Origin: Actinomycetes bacterium | Lineage (GTDB): Bacteria; Actinomycetota; Acidimicrobiia; Acidimicrobiales; Acidimicrobilacustridaceae | Length of the DNA: 64,000 nucleotides | Assembly: GCA_029782145.1 (NCBI GenBank) | Contig: JAKOVH010000032.1 | Coordinates: forward strand, 62,001-126,000 | Reading direction: 5' to 3' | Part shown: positions 24,673-32,447 of the stretch, in pieces | How the letters are laid out: the number at the start of each line of letters is the position of its first letter | Numbering within the stretch: position 1 is the first letter of the stretch | Notes under the pieces: generated by a model | The model's database searches: none | Told to the model about the DNA's origin: nothing | What the model saw: the letters and a program-made list of their open reading frames with translations, nothing else | Made by a program: the position numbers and the translations under genes

Positions 24673-26127
24673 CTAGCCGGCCGCGGTGGAGATGCGGTTG
24701 GCGTCGAGCTTCGCCCGGTCGACCACCGGGCCGCTGATGGACACCAGGTAGTCCTGGCTGCACTCCATCTCTCCCGTCGCGGTCGGGAGAACCTGCTCGT
24801 ACTCGGTGCCGTTGAGCTTGAGGACCATGCCGCACACGCCGGGCAGGTTGGCGCCCGGGTCGGTGGCGGACTGCAGCCCACCGGCGGTGAACTCGTGCAC
24901 CTTCGACAGCTCGTCGAGCACGCACTGGCGGGTCAGGTTGGCGCCGCACTGCTGGCTGGCCTGGGCCCACAGCAGGAACGCGGCGGTGGCCTGGGCGCCG
25001 AGCAGCGAGACCTCACCGCCACTGCTCTTCACCAGATCCATGTACTGCTTGACCGCCGGGTGCTGGTCGGCCTGCTCGAACGGGAAGTACGTCATGCGCA
25101 CGTAGACGTTGTCGCCGTTGCCCGAGGTGTTCCAGGCCGACAGCTTGGCGTCGTAGAAGTTCGCCTCGGTCACCCACATCGGGTTGTACGCCAGCTGCTT
25201 GGCCGCATCGAGCACGTTCTCGAAGTTCGGGTACGGCGACCCGGAGAAGTACACGACCTCGGCACCGCACTGCTGCAGCTTCTGCAGGAACGGCTTCCAG
25301 TCGGACTCGCCCTGGATGTTGTACTCCTGCGGGCAGTCGAGGAACGTCCACCCCGCCTGCTGCGCTGCGAGCTGGAACTTCTCGGTGCTGTCCTTGGTGG
25401 CGGCGTAGTTGCCGTACATGGTGGCGGCCTTCTTGACCGCGTCCGGGTACTGCTTGGCGAAGGCGAACCACGACTGGACCGACATCTTGTCGACCGGGTT
25501 CGGCGTCGGCTGGTACATCAGCTTGCCGTGGGCGAACTGCGGGCTCACCGTGTAGGTCGGCACCGACGGCAGGCCGCAACCGAGGCGGGTCTGCTCCTGG
25601 GCCGAGTCGAGCGACCAGCCCTGCCCGACGAGGAAGAAGTTGCTCCCCTCGCAGGCGTTGGTCATGGCGTTGTTGACCTCGGTGATCTTGGCGTCGTAGT
25701 AGTTGCCCTTCACCTGACGGCCGTTGATGCCACCCTGCTCGTTGCACCAGGAGATCATCGCCTTGACGGCGTCGGACATCTCCTTGTTGAGGCCCGGCGA
25801 CTGCGGGAAGCCGGCGTCGTCGCCGTAGGCGATCGTGACTGAGTCGGCCGTCACGCCCGGATCGCCGGTGGCGGCGTTGGTGGTGCCGGACGCCGCCGGG
25901 CCGCACGGCGACGCCATGTCGCCGAACTGGCCGGACGCGCTCGCCTCGGTCGTGGCAGTGCCGCCGCCACCTCCGCCGTTGTCCGACGAGTTGCGGCCGC
26001 TGCCGCACGCGCCGGCGACGAGGCTGAGCGCGGCGAGGACGGCCACGAGCGCCGCGACCGGCCGTGCGCCTCGACGCCTGCTGCTGCGGTGCACGGGCAC
26101 CGCTTCGGACTGCTCCCGGTTGGGCAC
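24673..26127 (-). CDS. ABC-transporter substrate-binding lipoprotein (branched-chain type)
   Basis: A 484-residue secreted binding protein of the type-1 periplasmic fold (LivJ/Peripla_BP_6). A basic N-terminus, a hydrophobic stretch and VAGAC form a lipobox-like site, followed by a flexible Ser/Gly/Thr linker. The mature part has MISWCNEQGGINGRQVK (typical early strand-helix) and ends with conserved cysteines. These proteins bind amino acids, amides, aromatic or steroid-like compounds. The GTG at 26127 has AGGGGG upstream. No permease genes are adjacent; it may use the importer at 34.8-38.2 kb, or its partner lies elsewhere. Confidence 0.85.
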   Translation of the reverse strand: MPNREQSEAVPVHRSSRRRGARPVAALVAVLAALSLVAGACGSGRNSSDNGGGGGGTATTEASASGQFGDMASPCGPAASGTTNAATGDPGVTADSVTIAYGDDAGFPQSPGLNKEMSDAVKAMISWCNEQGGINGRQVKGNYYDAKITEVNNAMTNACEGSNFFLVGQGWSLDSAQEQTRLGCGLPSVPTYTVSPQFAHGKLMYQPTPNPVDKMSVQSWFAFAKQYPDAVKKAATMYGNYAATKDSTEKFQLAAQQAGWTFLDCPQEYNIQGESDWKPFLQKLQQCGAEVVYFSGSPYPNFENVLDAAKQLAYNPMWVTEANFYDAKLSAWNTSGNGDNVYVRMTYFPFEQADQHPAVKQYMDLVKSSGGEVSLLGAQATAAFLLWAQASQQCGANLTRQCVLDELSKVHEFTAGGLQSATDPGANLPGVCGMVLKLNGTEYEQVLPTATGEMECSQDYLVSISGPVVDRAKLDANRISTAAG

Positions 26128-26162
26128 TGGGTGAACCCCCTGTTGGTGTGTGTCGTTGGTCA

Positions 26163-26181
26163 GGCCGCCGCGTCGGCGGCC
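26163..26181. terminator. Short GC-rich hairpin between LLM and binding-protein genes
   Basis: GGCCGCCG / CGGCGGCC with a 3-nt loop, 36 bases upstream of the binding-protein GTG. A second weaker stem (GGGCCGC / GCGGCCC) lies at 26232-26249. It may be the terminator of the LLM gene or an attenuating leader of the binding protein. Confidence 0.45.
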
Positions 26182-26261
26182 CGGATGCTCACCGGGTGGT
26201 TCCCCACCCGAATCCCGGCGAGATCGGTGACGGGCCGCGATGGCGGCCCGGAGTCGTTGCA

Positions 26262-27398
26262 TCAGCTGCCCGCGGCTGCGGCGTCTCTCATGCGAGTGGT
26301 CCGGTGGACCGGATCGGTGTCGAGCTCGGGGATGACGTGCTCGCCGATGAGCCGGATCGTCTCGAGGGTGTCCTCGAGCGGGGCGGGACCGATGCCGAAC
26401 ACGAGCTGGTCGACGCCCACCGCCTCCCACCGCCGGCACGTGGCCAGCGCTTCGTCGGGGTCGCCCAGCACGAGCTGGCCGGTGGACCCCATGTAGTCGA
26501 TGGCCTCGAGGTCGGCGTCAGGGATGAGCTCGGGCCACTTGGGCACCTCGGGCGGGTGCGGGAACGTGTCGTGGTAGCGGAACACGTTGCTGACGAGGTA
26601 GTTGGGCCGAGCCGCCACGGCCCGGCGCCGCACCTCCTGGCCGTCCTCGCCGACGTAGGCGGCGATGGTGCACATGATGTTGTCGTTGACGAACGCGCCC
26701 ACCGGTTCGGCGCTGCCGATGGCGGCCTTGTAGGAGCCCACCGCCTTCTCGGCCGAGTGGAGGTCGCCCACCGAGAAGCCGAGGACGCCGAGGCCCTTGC
26801 GGGCGGCCATCTCGTAGCTCGAGGTGTTGCCGGCGGCGTACCACATCGGGGGGTGCGGCTTCTTGTACGGCTTGGGCAGGATCTTGCGCGGCGGCAGCGA
26901 CCAGAACTTGCCTTCGTAGCCCTGGTAGGTGTCCTGCATCCACATCTTCGGGAACTCCCCGATGACGTCCTCCCAGATCTCACGGGTGCCCGACAGGTCC
27001 TCCATCCCGGGGAGGAAGCCGAGGATCTCGTGGCTGCCCGCGCCGCGACCGGTGCCGAACTCGAACCGTCCGTCGGAGAGGTGGTCGAGCATGGCGACGC
27101 GCTCGGCCACCTTGGCCGGGTGGTTCACCTGGGGCAGCGGGTTGAAGATGCCCGAGCCGAGGTGGATGCGCTCGGTGGCATGGGCCAGCCAGCCGAGCAT
27201 GACGTCGTTGGCCGACAGGTGGGAGTACTCGTCGAGGAAGTGGTGCTCGGTGACCCAGACGTACTTGAACCCGGCGCGATCGGCGGCCACCACCGCGGCG
27301 AGCTCGTCCATGAACGCCTTGTGCTCGGCGTCGGGGTCGTGCTGGCGCCGGAACCCGGGGACGTAGCCCTGGATGAAGAGGCCGAACTCCACTGGCAT
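26262..27398 (-). CDS. LLM-class flavin-dependent oxidoreductase
   Basis: A 378-residue luciferase-like oxidoreductase. FGLFIQGYVPG opens the barrel, YVWVTEHHFLDEYSH is the conserved TEHH strand, and NHPAKVAERVAMLDHLSDGR plus GTGRGAGSHE are the flavin-phosphate-binding loops. PPMWYAAGNTSSYE is the later cofactor contact. An alkanal-monooxygenase-like reaction on FMN or F420 is likely. A promoter-like pair of hexamers lies about 70-100 bases upstream. Located between a binding protein and a small membrane protein; substrate unknown. Confidence 0.9.
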   Translation of the reverse strand: MPVEFGLFIQGYVPGFRRQHDPDAEHKAFMDELAAVVAADRAGFKYVWVTEHHFLDEYSHLSANDVMLGWLAHATERIHLGSGIFNPLPQVNHPAKVAERVAMLDHLSDGRFEFGTGRGAGSHEILGFLPGMEDLSGTREIWEDVIGEFPKMWMQDTYQGYEGKFWSLPPRKILPKPYKKPHPPMWYAAGNTSSYEMAARKGLGVLGFSVGDLHSAEKAVGSYKAAIGSAEPVGAFVNDNIMCTIAAYVGEDGQEVRRRAVAARPNYLVSNVFRYHDTFPHPPEVPKWPELIPDADLEAIDYMGSTGQLVLGDPDEALATCRRWEAVGVDQLVFGIGPAPLEDTLETIRLIGEHVIPELDTDPVHRTTRMRDAAAAGS

Positions 27399-27468
27399 AC
27401 CCCCTTGTGCTCGAGCGAGCGGCGCACGGCGCGTCGACCCGTCCCGGCAGTCCCCTGCCGGACACCCG

Positions 27469-27498
27469 ACGTTAGCGATCTTCCAAACAGGAACTCAA
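27469..27498 (-). promoter_or_regulatory. Candidate sigma-70-type promoter for the LLM gene
   Basis: On the minus strand TTGAGT (27498-27493) and TAACGT (27474-27469) are 18 bp apart, matching a -35 and a TANNNT -10 box. They lie in a locally AT-richer stretch and give a leader of about 60 bases to the LLM start. Confidence 0.4.
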
Positions 27499-27589
27499 GA
27501 ACCGGGCGTCCTCGGGGGGATGCGCCGGACGTCGCGCGGGTAGGGGATCGGGGACGGCGAGCAAGCGCCCGACTCCCGAGGAGCCGACC

Positions 27590-28132
27590 ATGACCGTGCT
27601 GCACCGACGAGCCAACGACGACACCGAGCTGCAGGATCCGGCCATCCGTCGCGACGGCGGCCGTGCCGCGACTGCCGTGGCCACCCCGGTCGACGAGCGT
27701 CTGTCGACGACCACGCACGCCGGCTGGAACACCGCCATGCGGCTGATCGGGCTGGCTGCGGGAGCGGTGGCCCTCCTCATCGGTGTGGCGGCGTTGCTGC
27801 GCCTCGACTGGGGCGCTGGCCTCGATGCGCACGCCGTGGAGGTGCTCGGTGTGGCGTTCACTCCCGTGGTGGCCATCGTGACCACCGTGGCGGCGCTGGT
27901 GGCCATGGCGGCGGCGGCCACCCCCGAGCGCTCGTCGAAGCTCGTGGTCGGGGCCGTCCTGGCGTGCGTCGGAGCGGCGATCGTGCTCGCCAGCGACGCC
28001 AACAGGGCCAACGTCGACGTCGAGCGGGCGCACGGCTGGCTGGCGCTGGGTGTCGGTGCGGTCCTGGTCGTCACCGGCCTCCTGCTGCGCCGGTCGTGGG
28101 CCACGCACCGTCGGGTCCAGCCCCGCTACTGA
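27590..28132 (+). CDS. Four-helix membrane protein of unknown function
   Basis: A 180-residue protein. After a polar N-terminus of about 45 residues there are four hydrophobic helices (LIGLAAGAVALLIGVAALL; FTPVVAIVTTVAALVAMAAA; VVGAVLACVGAAIVLA; WLALGVGAVLVVTGLLL) and a basic end. The pattern resembles the small DUF4383-like membrane proteins of Actinobacteria, which are uncharacterised. The ATG has GAGGAG upstream. Divergent from the LLM gene. Confidence 0.65.
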   Translation: MTVLHRRANDDTELQDPAIRRDGGRAATAVATPVDERLSTTTHAGWNTAMRLIGLAAGAVALLIGVAALLRLDWGAGLDAHAVEVLGVAFTPVVAIVTTVAALVAMAAAATPERSSKLVVGAVLACVGAAIVLASDANRANVDVERAHGWLALGVGAVLVVTGLLLRRSWATHRRVQPRY

Positions 28133-28222
28133 GCGCCCCGTTCCACCGGCCACCCCGGAGCGTCGCCGTGACGGTGGTCCCGGACGAGGGCACCGCCATG
28201 GGCTGGCCCGAGATCGCCTGCA

Positions 28223-28260
28223 GCGGGGTCTGACCGCCAACGACGCCGGTCAGACCCCGC
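28223..28260. terminator. Bidirectional hairpin terminator overlapping a stop codon
   Basis: Perfect 14-bp arms GCGGGGTCTGACCG / CGGTCAGACCCCGC with a 10-nt loop. The right arm includes the last codons and stop of the NTF2-like gene (minus strand); the left faces the four-helix protein gene. It probably ends both transcripts. Confidence 0.85.
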
Positions 28261-28756
28261 GGTAGGTGATGTCGTCCCGGCTCCGCACGCCGACGGTGAA
28301 GTCCTCGGCGAACTGGAAGCCGGCGCCGGCGTCGAAGGGCACGGTGTAGGCCCAGTCGAAGGCGCAGACCCGTTTGGCGATGAGCCAGCGGCCGTCGCGC
28401 CTCTCGAACCGGTCGACGTAGCGCAGGCCCATCACCATGTCGTTCGCCTGGCCCGTGTCATCGGGGCGGCCGACGTGGTGGGCGACGCAGTAGGTGTCGA
28501 CCTGGGCCACCTCACCGTCGAGGCGGATGTGGGGCAGCGCCACGAAGTGGGTGGTGGCCTGGAAGTGCGGCAGGACCTCGCACACCCACCGGGCGAACTC
28601 GGTGCCGGACCCCCGGAAGCTGTTGTGGTCGTCGAAGCCGTCGGGGTGGTAGCACGACGCCATCAGCTCCTCGTCGAGGCGGTCGGTGCCCCGGGCGAGG
28701 CGCTGCACGACGTCGGTGATCTCGGCCCGGGCGATGAGGTCGTCGGTGCTCAGCAT
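28250..28756 (-). CDS. NTF2-like (SnoaL_4) protein
   Basis: A 168-residue protein of the NTF2/scytalone-dehydratase-like fold. The helix LIARAEITDVVQRLARGTDRLD and CYHPDGFDDHNSF are typical of the SnoaL_4 group, whose members act on aromatic, terpenoid or steroid compounds or are binding proteins. RYVDRFERRDGRWLIAKR is the late beta hairpin. Start ATG 28756 with GGGGAG upstream. No partner gene identifies the substrate. Confidence 0.82.
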   Translation of the reverse strand: MLSTDDLIARAEITDVVQRLARGTDRLDEELMASCYHPDGFDDHNSFRGSGTEFARWVCEVLPHFQATTHFVALPHIRLDGEVAQVDTYCVAHHVGRPDDTGQANDMVMGLRYVDRFERRDGRWLIAKRVCAFDWAYTVPFDAGAGFQFAEDFTVGVRSRDDITYRGV

Positions 28757-28822
28757 CCCGGCAGTCTCCCCGACCGGCGCTCGCCGCGCCGGGGAGTGCA
28801 CCGCCCGGGCAGGGCGCCGAGC

Positions 28823-29881
28823 TCAGCCCTCGGCGGGGGTGTAGAGCCAGAACTCCATGCCCTGGTCGTCGGTGCACTCCGCCGACCACCCGTAGGGCAT
28901 CAGCTCCGGCTCGCCAGCCGTGCCGCCCAGCGCTCGCACCTTGGCCACCGCCTCGGCGATGTCGGGGACGTGGTACATCAGCTTGGCGTCGTTCGGGGCG
29001 TCGTCGCCCTGGCCCCACAGGCCGCCCATGACGTTGGGGCCGTCGACCTGCAGGCCGTGCTCGACGCTGCCGGGCGTCACGGTCCAGCCCAGGAGCTCGC
29101 CGAAGAAGCGGGCGGTGCGCTGCTCGTCCTTGACCCTCCAGGTGACGTACACGATGTCGCCCGGCTCGGTGTAGACCTCGTGGTCGCCGGGCCGGCCGGG
29201 TCGACCCGATCGGCCCTGCGGGGGCGCCTCGGCAGCCGGCGCCTCGGCGGATGTCGCCGGTGCCGCGCCGAGCGGAGTCTCGATGAGCCAGCGGTGACCG
29301 AACGGGTCGATCACGGCCGAGGCTCGGAAGCCGTAGGGCATGTCGGCCGGCTCCCGCTCGACGGTGGCGCCCGCCTCCGCAGCCCGCCGGGTGGTGGCGT
29401 CGACGTCGTCGACGTCGATCACGATCGACACCGTGGTGCCGCCCCGCGAGAGCGGCGACAGCAGCCCCATCTCGGCGAACTCGTCGGCCATCATCAACGT
29501 CGAGGCGCCGATGCGGACCTCGGCGTGGCCGAGGCGACCGTCGGGCATCTCCACGCTCTCCCCCACCTCGCCGGCGAACACGTCGGCGTACCACTGCACC
29601 GCCCGACGGGCGTCGCCCACGGCGAGGTAGGCGTTGATGGTGGGGCGGCCCGTCCGGGCCATCCGGGCGGCGTCGGATGCGGTCTGCGTGGTCTGCGTCG
29701 TCGTCATGGCTGCTCCTCGGTCGTCGGTGCTGTCTCGGTCGGTGCTGTCTCGGTCGCTGCTGTCCAGTGCGTGGCCCTCGGCGAGGGCACGGGCGAGCTC
29801 GGCCCGCAGGCGGGCGGCGAACCGGGGGTCGGGCGCCAAGGGGGCCGGGGGCAGGCGCAGGACGTCGAACGGATCGGTCAT
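28823..29881 (-). CDS. VOC (glyoxalase-fold) two-domain protein coupled to an ECF sigma factor
   Basis: A 352-residue protein: an N-terminal peptide (DPFDVLRLPPAPLAPDPRFA, then an Ala/Arg-rich helix), a Ser/Thr/Asp/Arg linker built of a 5-residue repeat, then two VOC domains (about 70-195 and 235-350). The VOC pattern shows in INAYLAVGDARRAVQWY and DPFGHRWLIETP, and again in VYVTWRVKDEQRTARFFGELLGW. The N-terminal peptide resembles one I recall from actinobacterial VOC proteins encoded next to sigma factors. Its ATG overlaps the sigma gene stop (ATGA). No recognisable anti-sigma zinc motif; a regulatory or antibiotic-binding role is inference. Confidence 0.82.
   Translation of the reverse strand: MTDPFDVLRLPPAPLAPDPRFAARLRAELARALAEGHALDSSDRDSTDRDSTDDRGAAMTTTQTTQTASDAARMARTGRPTINAYLAVGDARRAVQWYADVFAGEVGESVEMPDGRLGHAEVRIGASTLMMADEFAEMGLLSPLSRGGTTVSIVIDVDDVDATTRRAAEAGATVEREPADMPYGFRASAVIDPFGHRWLIETPLGAAPATSAEAPAAEAPPQGRSGRPGRPGDHEVYTEPGDIVYVTWRVKDEQRTARFFGELLGWTVTPGSVEHGLQVDGPNVMGGLWGQGDDAPNDAKLMYHVPDIAEAVAKVRALGGTAGEPELMPYGWSAECTDDQGMEFWLYTPAEG
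29723..29765. repeat. 15-bp in-frame tandem repeat inside the VOC gene
   Basis: GTCGGTGCTGTCTCG occurs twice in direct tandem and a third time partially and with one change. It encodes repeated Asp-Ser-Thr-Asp-Arg units in the linker between the N-terminal peptide and the first VOC domain. Such a repeat can change copy number by slippage and alter linker length without loss of frame. Confidence 0.8.
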
Positions 29882-30402
29882 CGGGCCTCCTCCTCCCCGT
29901 CGTAGGCACGTCGGAACGCGGCACGGGCCCGCACGATCAGGGCCTCGGTGGCATGGCGGCTGCGGCCGAGCACCCTCGCCATCTCCGGGATCGACAGCCC
30001 GTCGAGGTAGCGCAGGGTGAGGGCGAGCCGGTTGGTGGGGCCCAGCCGGTCGAGCGTCGCCCGCGCCTGCAGCACGTCGAGGCGGACGTCCCACGGGTCG
30101 TCGTCAGCCTGGGGTTGGCCCGCCACCGCGGCGAGCTTGCGCTCCTCGCGGCCCTCACGGCGCCAGTGGTCGACCAGCTTGTGGCGGGCGACGCCGACGA
30201 GCCACGGCGTGTCGAGCGGCGGCCCGGCCGGCCTGCGCACCGCGTCGACCGCGGCCAGGAACACCTCCGACGTGAGCTCCTCCGCAGTGGTGCGGTCGCC
30301 CACCCGCGACACCAGGTAGCCGTACACCACCGGCAGCGCCCGGTCGTACAGCTCGAGCAGCCCGGCGGCGGGTGGCGGTCGGTCCGGCTCGGTCCCCCTC
30401 AC
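29878..30402 (-). CDS. ECF-type RNA polymerase sigma factor
   Basis: A 174-residue ECF sigma factor. Region 2 (LYDRALPVVYGYLVSRVGDRTTAEELTSEVF in parts: LPVVYGYLVSRV, TAEELTSEVFLAA, TPWLVGVARHKLVDHWRR) and region 4 (LDRLGPTNRLALTLRYLDGLSIPEMARVLGRS, with the helix-turn-helix around PEMARVLGRS) are both complete. The GTG at 30402 is the first start after the repeat region; there is no strong ribosome site. It is followed, with ATGA overlap, by a VOC protein instead of an anti-sigma factor. Confidence 0.88.
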   Translation of the reverse strand: MRGTEPDRPPPAAGLLELYDRALPVVYGYLVSRVGDRTTAEELTSEVFLAAVDAVRRPAGPPLDTPWLVGVARHKLVDHWRREGREERKLAAVAGQPQADDDPWDVRLDVLQARATLDRLGPTNRLALTLRYLDGLSIPEMARVLGRSRHATEALIVRARAAFRRAYDGEEEAR

Positions 30403-30463
30403 ACCCCTACTGTCGTCGCGCCGCACCGATCTCCGACGGTCCGATCTCTCCTCGGCTCCCTGC

Positions 30464-30570
30464 AGCCGCGGACCACAGGTCGCCAGAAGCGACCCCACGA
30501 CCCCGGCTGACCCTGCAACCGCCGGAGCCGCGGACGACAGGTCGCCAGAAACGACCTCACGACCGCGGCT
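30464..30570. repeat. Two palindromic repeats, left flank of DUF559 gene (repeat B, L1 and L2)
   Basis: Imperfect copies of 45 nt start at 30464 and 30526, exactly 62 bp apart. L2 reads AGCCGCGG at one end and CCGCGGCT at the other (8-bp stem); inside, AGGTCG and CGACCT form a second stem around the loop CCAGAAA. L1 differs at about six positions but keeps both stems. The repeats lie between the sigma factor start and the nuclease-like gene and recur on its other side. Confidence 0.85.
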
Positions 30571-30626
30571 GGCGCTGAGCCCAGGCGCTCAGCGGCCATG
30601 TCACACCTCATCACCACACTCTCGCG

Positions 30627-31565
30627 ATGGCCGATCATCGACTCGACAGGGCCATCGAGGCGCTCGCCCGCACCCAACACGGCGCCTTCTCCATCCGACA
30701 GGTGCACGAGCTCGGCGGTGACCGCCACGCGGCCAAGCGCCGGGTGGCGAACGGCAGCTGGTTGCGCCTCGATCGTGGGGTGTACGCGCTGCCCGGCAAC
30801 CCGCCCACGCCGTTGCGGCAGATGAAGGCCGCCGAGCTGGCGGTCGCAGGGTCGTTCGTGTCGGGCACCAGCGGCGCGTTCCTCCACCGGGTCCCCGACT
30901 GCCGACTGGGGCGGATCGAGCTCTCCGCGCCCCGCAACGCCGGGCACACCGCCCTGGCGACCGTGCGGCACCGCGTCGCCCTCCCCGTCACGCGGGTGGA
31001 GGGCATACGGGTGACGACCCTCGCGCAGACGCTCGCCGACATCGCCCACAAGGTCCCGGCGACCACGTTGCAGGACGGCGTCGACTGGGCGCTGCTCCAC
31101 CAGAAGACCACGTGGGGCGAACTGGAGGCCGCCTGGGCGCGTTCCCGCTCCCACAGGACACCCGGGTGGAGGCGCCTCGGCCAGGTGCTGCTCGAGCGAG
31201 ACCCCGCCCTGGTGCTCCCGGCCAGCGTGCTGGAGGCCCGGCTCTACCGGCAGCTCGACGATCCCCGCCTGCCGCCGTACGTCCGCCAGGCGCCGGCCCC
31301 GTGGGCGCCCTCCAGTGGGCAGCGGGTGGATGCGCTGTTCCCGAGCTTCCTCCACGTGGTGGAGGCCGATGGCCGCTCCTTCCACGCGAGGGTCGCCGAC
31401 TTCGAGCGGGACCGCGAGCGTGATCAGGCCGCGCTGCGAGCCGGCGTCACCGTCACCCGGTTCACCGCATCGCAGATCGACACACCGGGCTACGTCGTCG
31501 CCCACCTCCTGCAGGTGTTCGAGCAGCTCCGCCACCCCGACAGCCGCGGACGAGGGGTCGCCTGA
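30627..31565 (+). CDS. AbiEi-like winged-helix plus DUF559 nuclease-like protein
   Basis: A 312-residue protein. The N-terminal ~80 residues look like the winged-helix domain of AbiEi-type antitoxins (GAFSIRQVHELGGDRHAAKRRV, WLRLDRGVYAL). The C-terminal ~90 residues match DUF559, a Vsr/PD-(D/E)XK-like nuclease fold: DALFPSFLHVVEADGRSFH contains the Asp and the E-x-D pair, followed by DRERDQAALRAGVTVTRFT. No AbiEii-type toxin gene is adjacent. The gene is bracketed by palindromic repeats, and the right-hand repeat starts within its last eight codons. The ATG has no clear ribosome site. Function unknown. Confidence 0.8.
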   Translation: MADHRLDRAIEALARTQHGAFSIRQVHELGGDRHAAKRRVANGSWLRLDRGVYALPGNPPTPLRQMKAAELAVAGSFVSGTSGAFLHRVPDCRLGRIELSAPRNAGHTALATVRHRVALPVTRVEGIRVTTLAQTLADIAHKVPATTLQDGVDWALLHQKTTWGELEAAWARSRSHRTPGWRRLGQVLLERDPALVLPASVLEARLYRQLDDPRLPPYVRQAPAPWAPSSGQRVDALFPSFLHVVEADGRSFHARVADFERDRERDQAALRAGVTVTRFTASQIDTPGYVVAHLLQVFEQLRHPDSRGRGVA

Positions 31566-31647
31566 CGCGCCCCGACACACGCGGCTCGCGCGACGCCCTG
31601 TCAGCCGCGGACGAGAGGTCGCTCGACACGACCCCAGCTCCACGGCC
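31542..31647. repeat. Two palindromic repeats, right flank of DUF559 gene (repeat B, R1 and R2)
   Basis: Copies start at 31542 and 31603 (61 bp apart), both opening AGCCGCGGACGAG, the same start as the left-flank copies. R1 ends in ACGCGGCT, so its outer stem is kept; its inner part is GGGGTCG...CGCCCC. R2 keeps the left half (AGGTCGC) but its right end is degraded. R1 includes the last codons and stop (31563-31565) of the nuclease-like gene. Confidence 0.8.
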
Positions 31648-31737
31648 GCCAGAGGCGGCGCGGCGGGCTCAGCGGCAAAGGGCGATCACGTAGCCTCGCG
31701 GGCACGCGGAGGCCCACGCACCACGGAGGCGAGCCAG

Positions 31738-32424
31738 GTGATCCACGCCGACTTCACGGAGTTCAAGGAGACCACGGGCGCCGACCCGTTCACCCTGCAG
31801 AACAAGAAGCTGCTGAAGGTGTTCCTGCAGTACGGGCCGGTGAAGGCTCGCATCGGGTCGATGGTGGCCTACCAGGGCGACGCCCACTTCGAGCACGGCG
31901 GGTCCGGCGGCGTGTCGGGCTTCCTCAAGTCGAAGATGACCGGCGAGGGCGTGCCGATCATGGACGTCACCGGCAGCGGCGAGGTGTTCCTGGCCAACGC
32001 CGCCGCCGAGATCCAGGTGATGTACCTCGACAACGACCAGATCTGGGTGAACGGGGCCAACGTGCTCGCCTACAGCGCGTCGATCAGCTCCGACATCAAG
32101 ATGATCGGCGGCGCCGGGGCGATGGCGGGCGGGCTCTACAACGTGACGCTCACCGGCACCGGCTACGTCGCCATCACCACCGACGGGCCGCCGCTGGTGC
32201 TCGACGTCGCCTCGGCCCCGACCTTCGCCGACCCCCAGGCGGTCGTGATGTGGACCGCCGGGGTGCAGATGAACATGAAGAGCGACGTGAGCGTCAAGAC
32301 GTTCATCGGCAAGGGCTCGGGCGAGACGTTCCAGATGGGCTTCGGCGGCCAGGGCTGGGTGATGATCCAGCCGTCCGAAGGCGTCGCCCAGGGCTCGGGC
32401 GCCAAGAGCGGCCTCGGGTTCTGA
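31738..32424 (+). CDS. AIM24-family protein
   Basis: A 228-residue protein of the AIM24/TspA-like family, a beta-rich fold. MVAYQGDAHFEHGGSGG, GVPIMDVTGSGEVFLAN and VNGANVLAYSASISSDI are characteristic. Bacterial members are cytosolic, form multimers and have no agreed biochemical function. The GTG at 31738 with GGAGG eight bases upstream is the likely start. It stands alone between the repeat cassette and a VOC gene. Confidence 0.9.
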   Translation: MIHADFTEFKETTGADPFTLQNKKLLKVFLQYGPVKARIGSMVAYQGDAHFEHGGSGGVSGFLKSKMTGEGVPIMDVTGSGEVFLANAAAEIQVMYLDNDQIWVNGANVLAYSASISSDIKMIGGAGAMAGGLYNVTLTGTGYVAITTDGPPLVLDVASAPTFADPQAVVMWTAGVQMNMKSDVSVKTFIGKGSGETFQMGFGGQGWVMIQPSEGVAQGSGAKSGLGF

Positions 32425-32447
32425 CCCGAGGTCGGCGCCGCACGAGG

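Noticed and set aside
24673..27398. A bacterial luciferase (lux) operon from the two LLM genes
   Set aside because: The two LLM proteins are divergent single-gene units, have no luxCDE partners, and match the general F420/FMN oxidoreductase group.
30627..31565. AbiE toxin-antitoxin pair
   Set aside because: Only the winged-helix part resembles AbiEi. No AbiEii nucleotidyltransferase gene is adjacent, and the C-terminus is nuclease-like.
30464..31647. Insertion sequence with terminal inverted repeats
   Set aside because: The left and right copies are in direct rather than inverted orientation, each is itself palindromic, there is no target-site duplication visible, and the gene product is not a known transposase.
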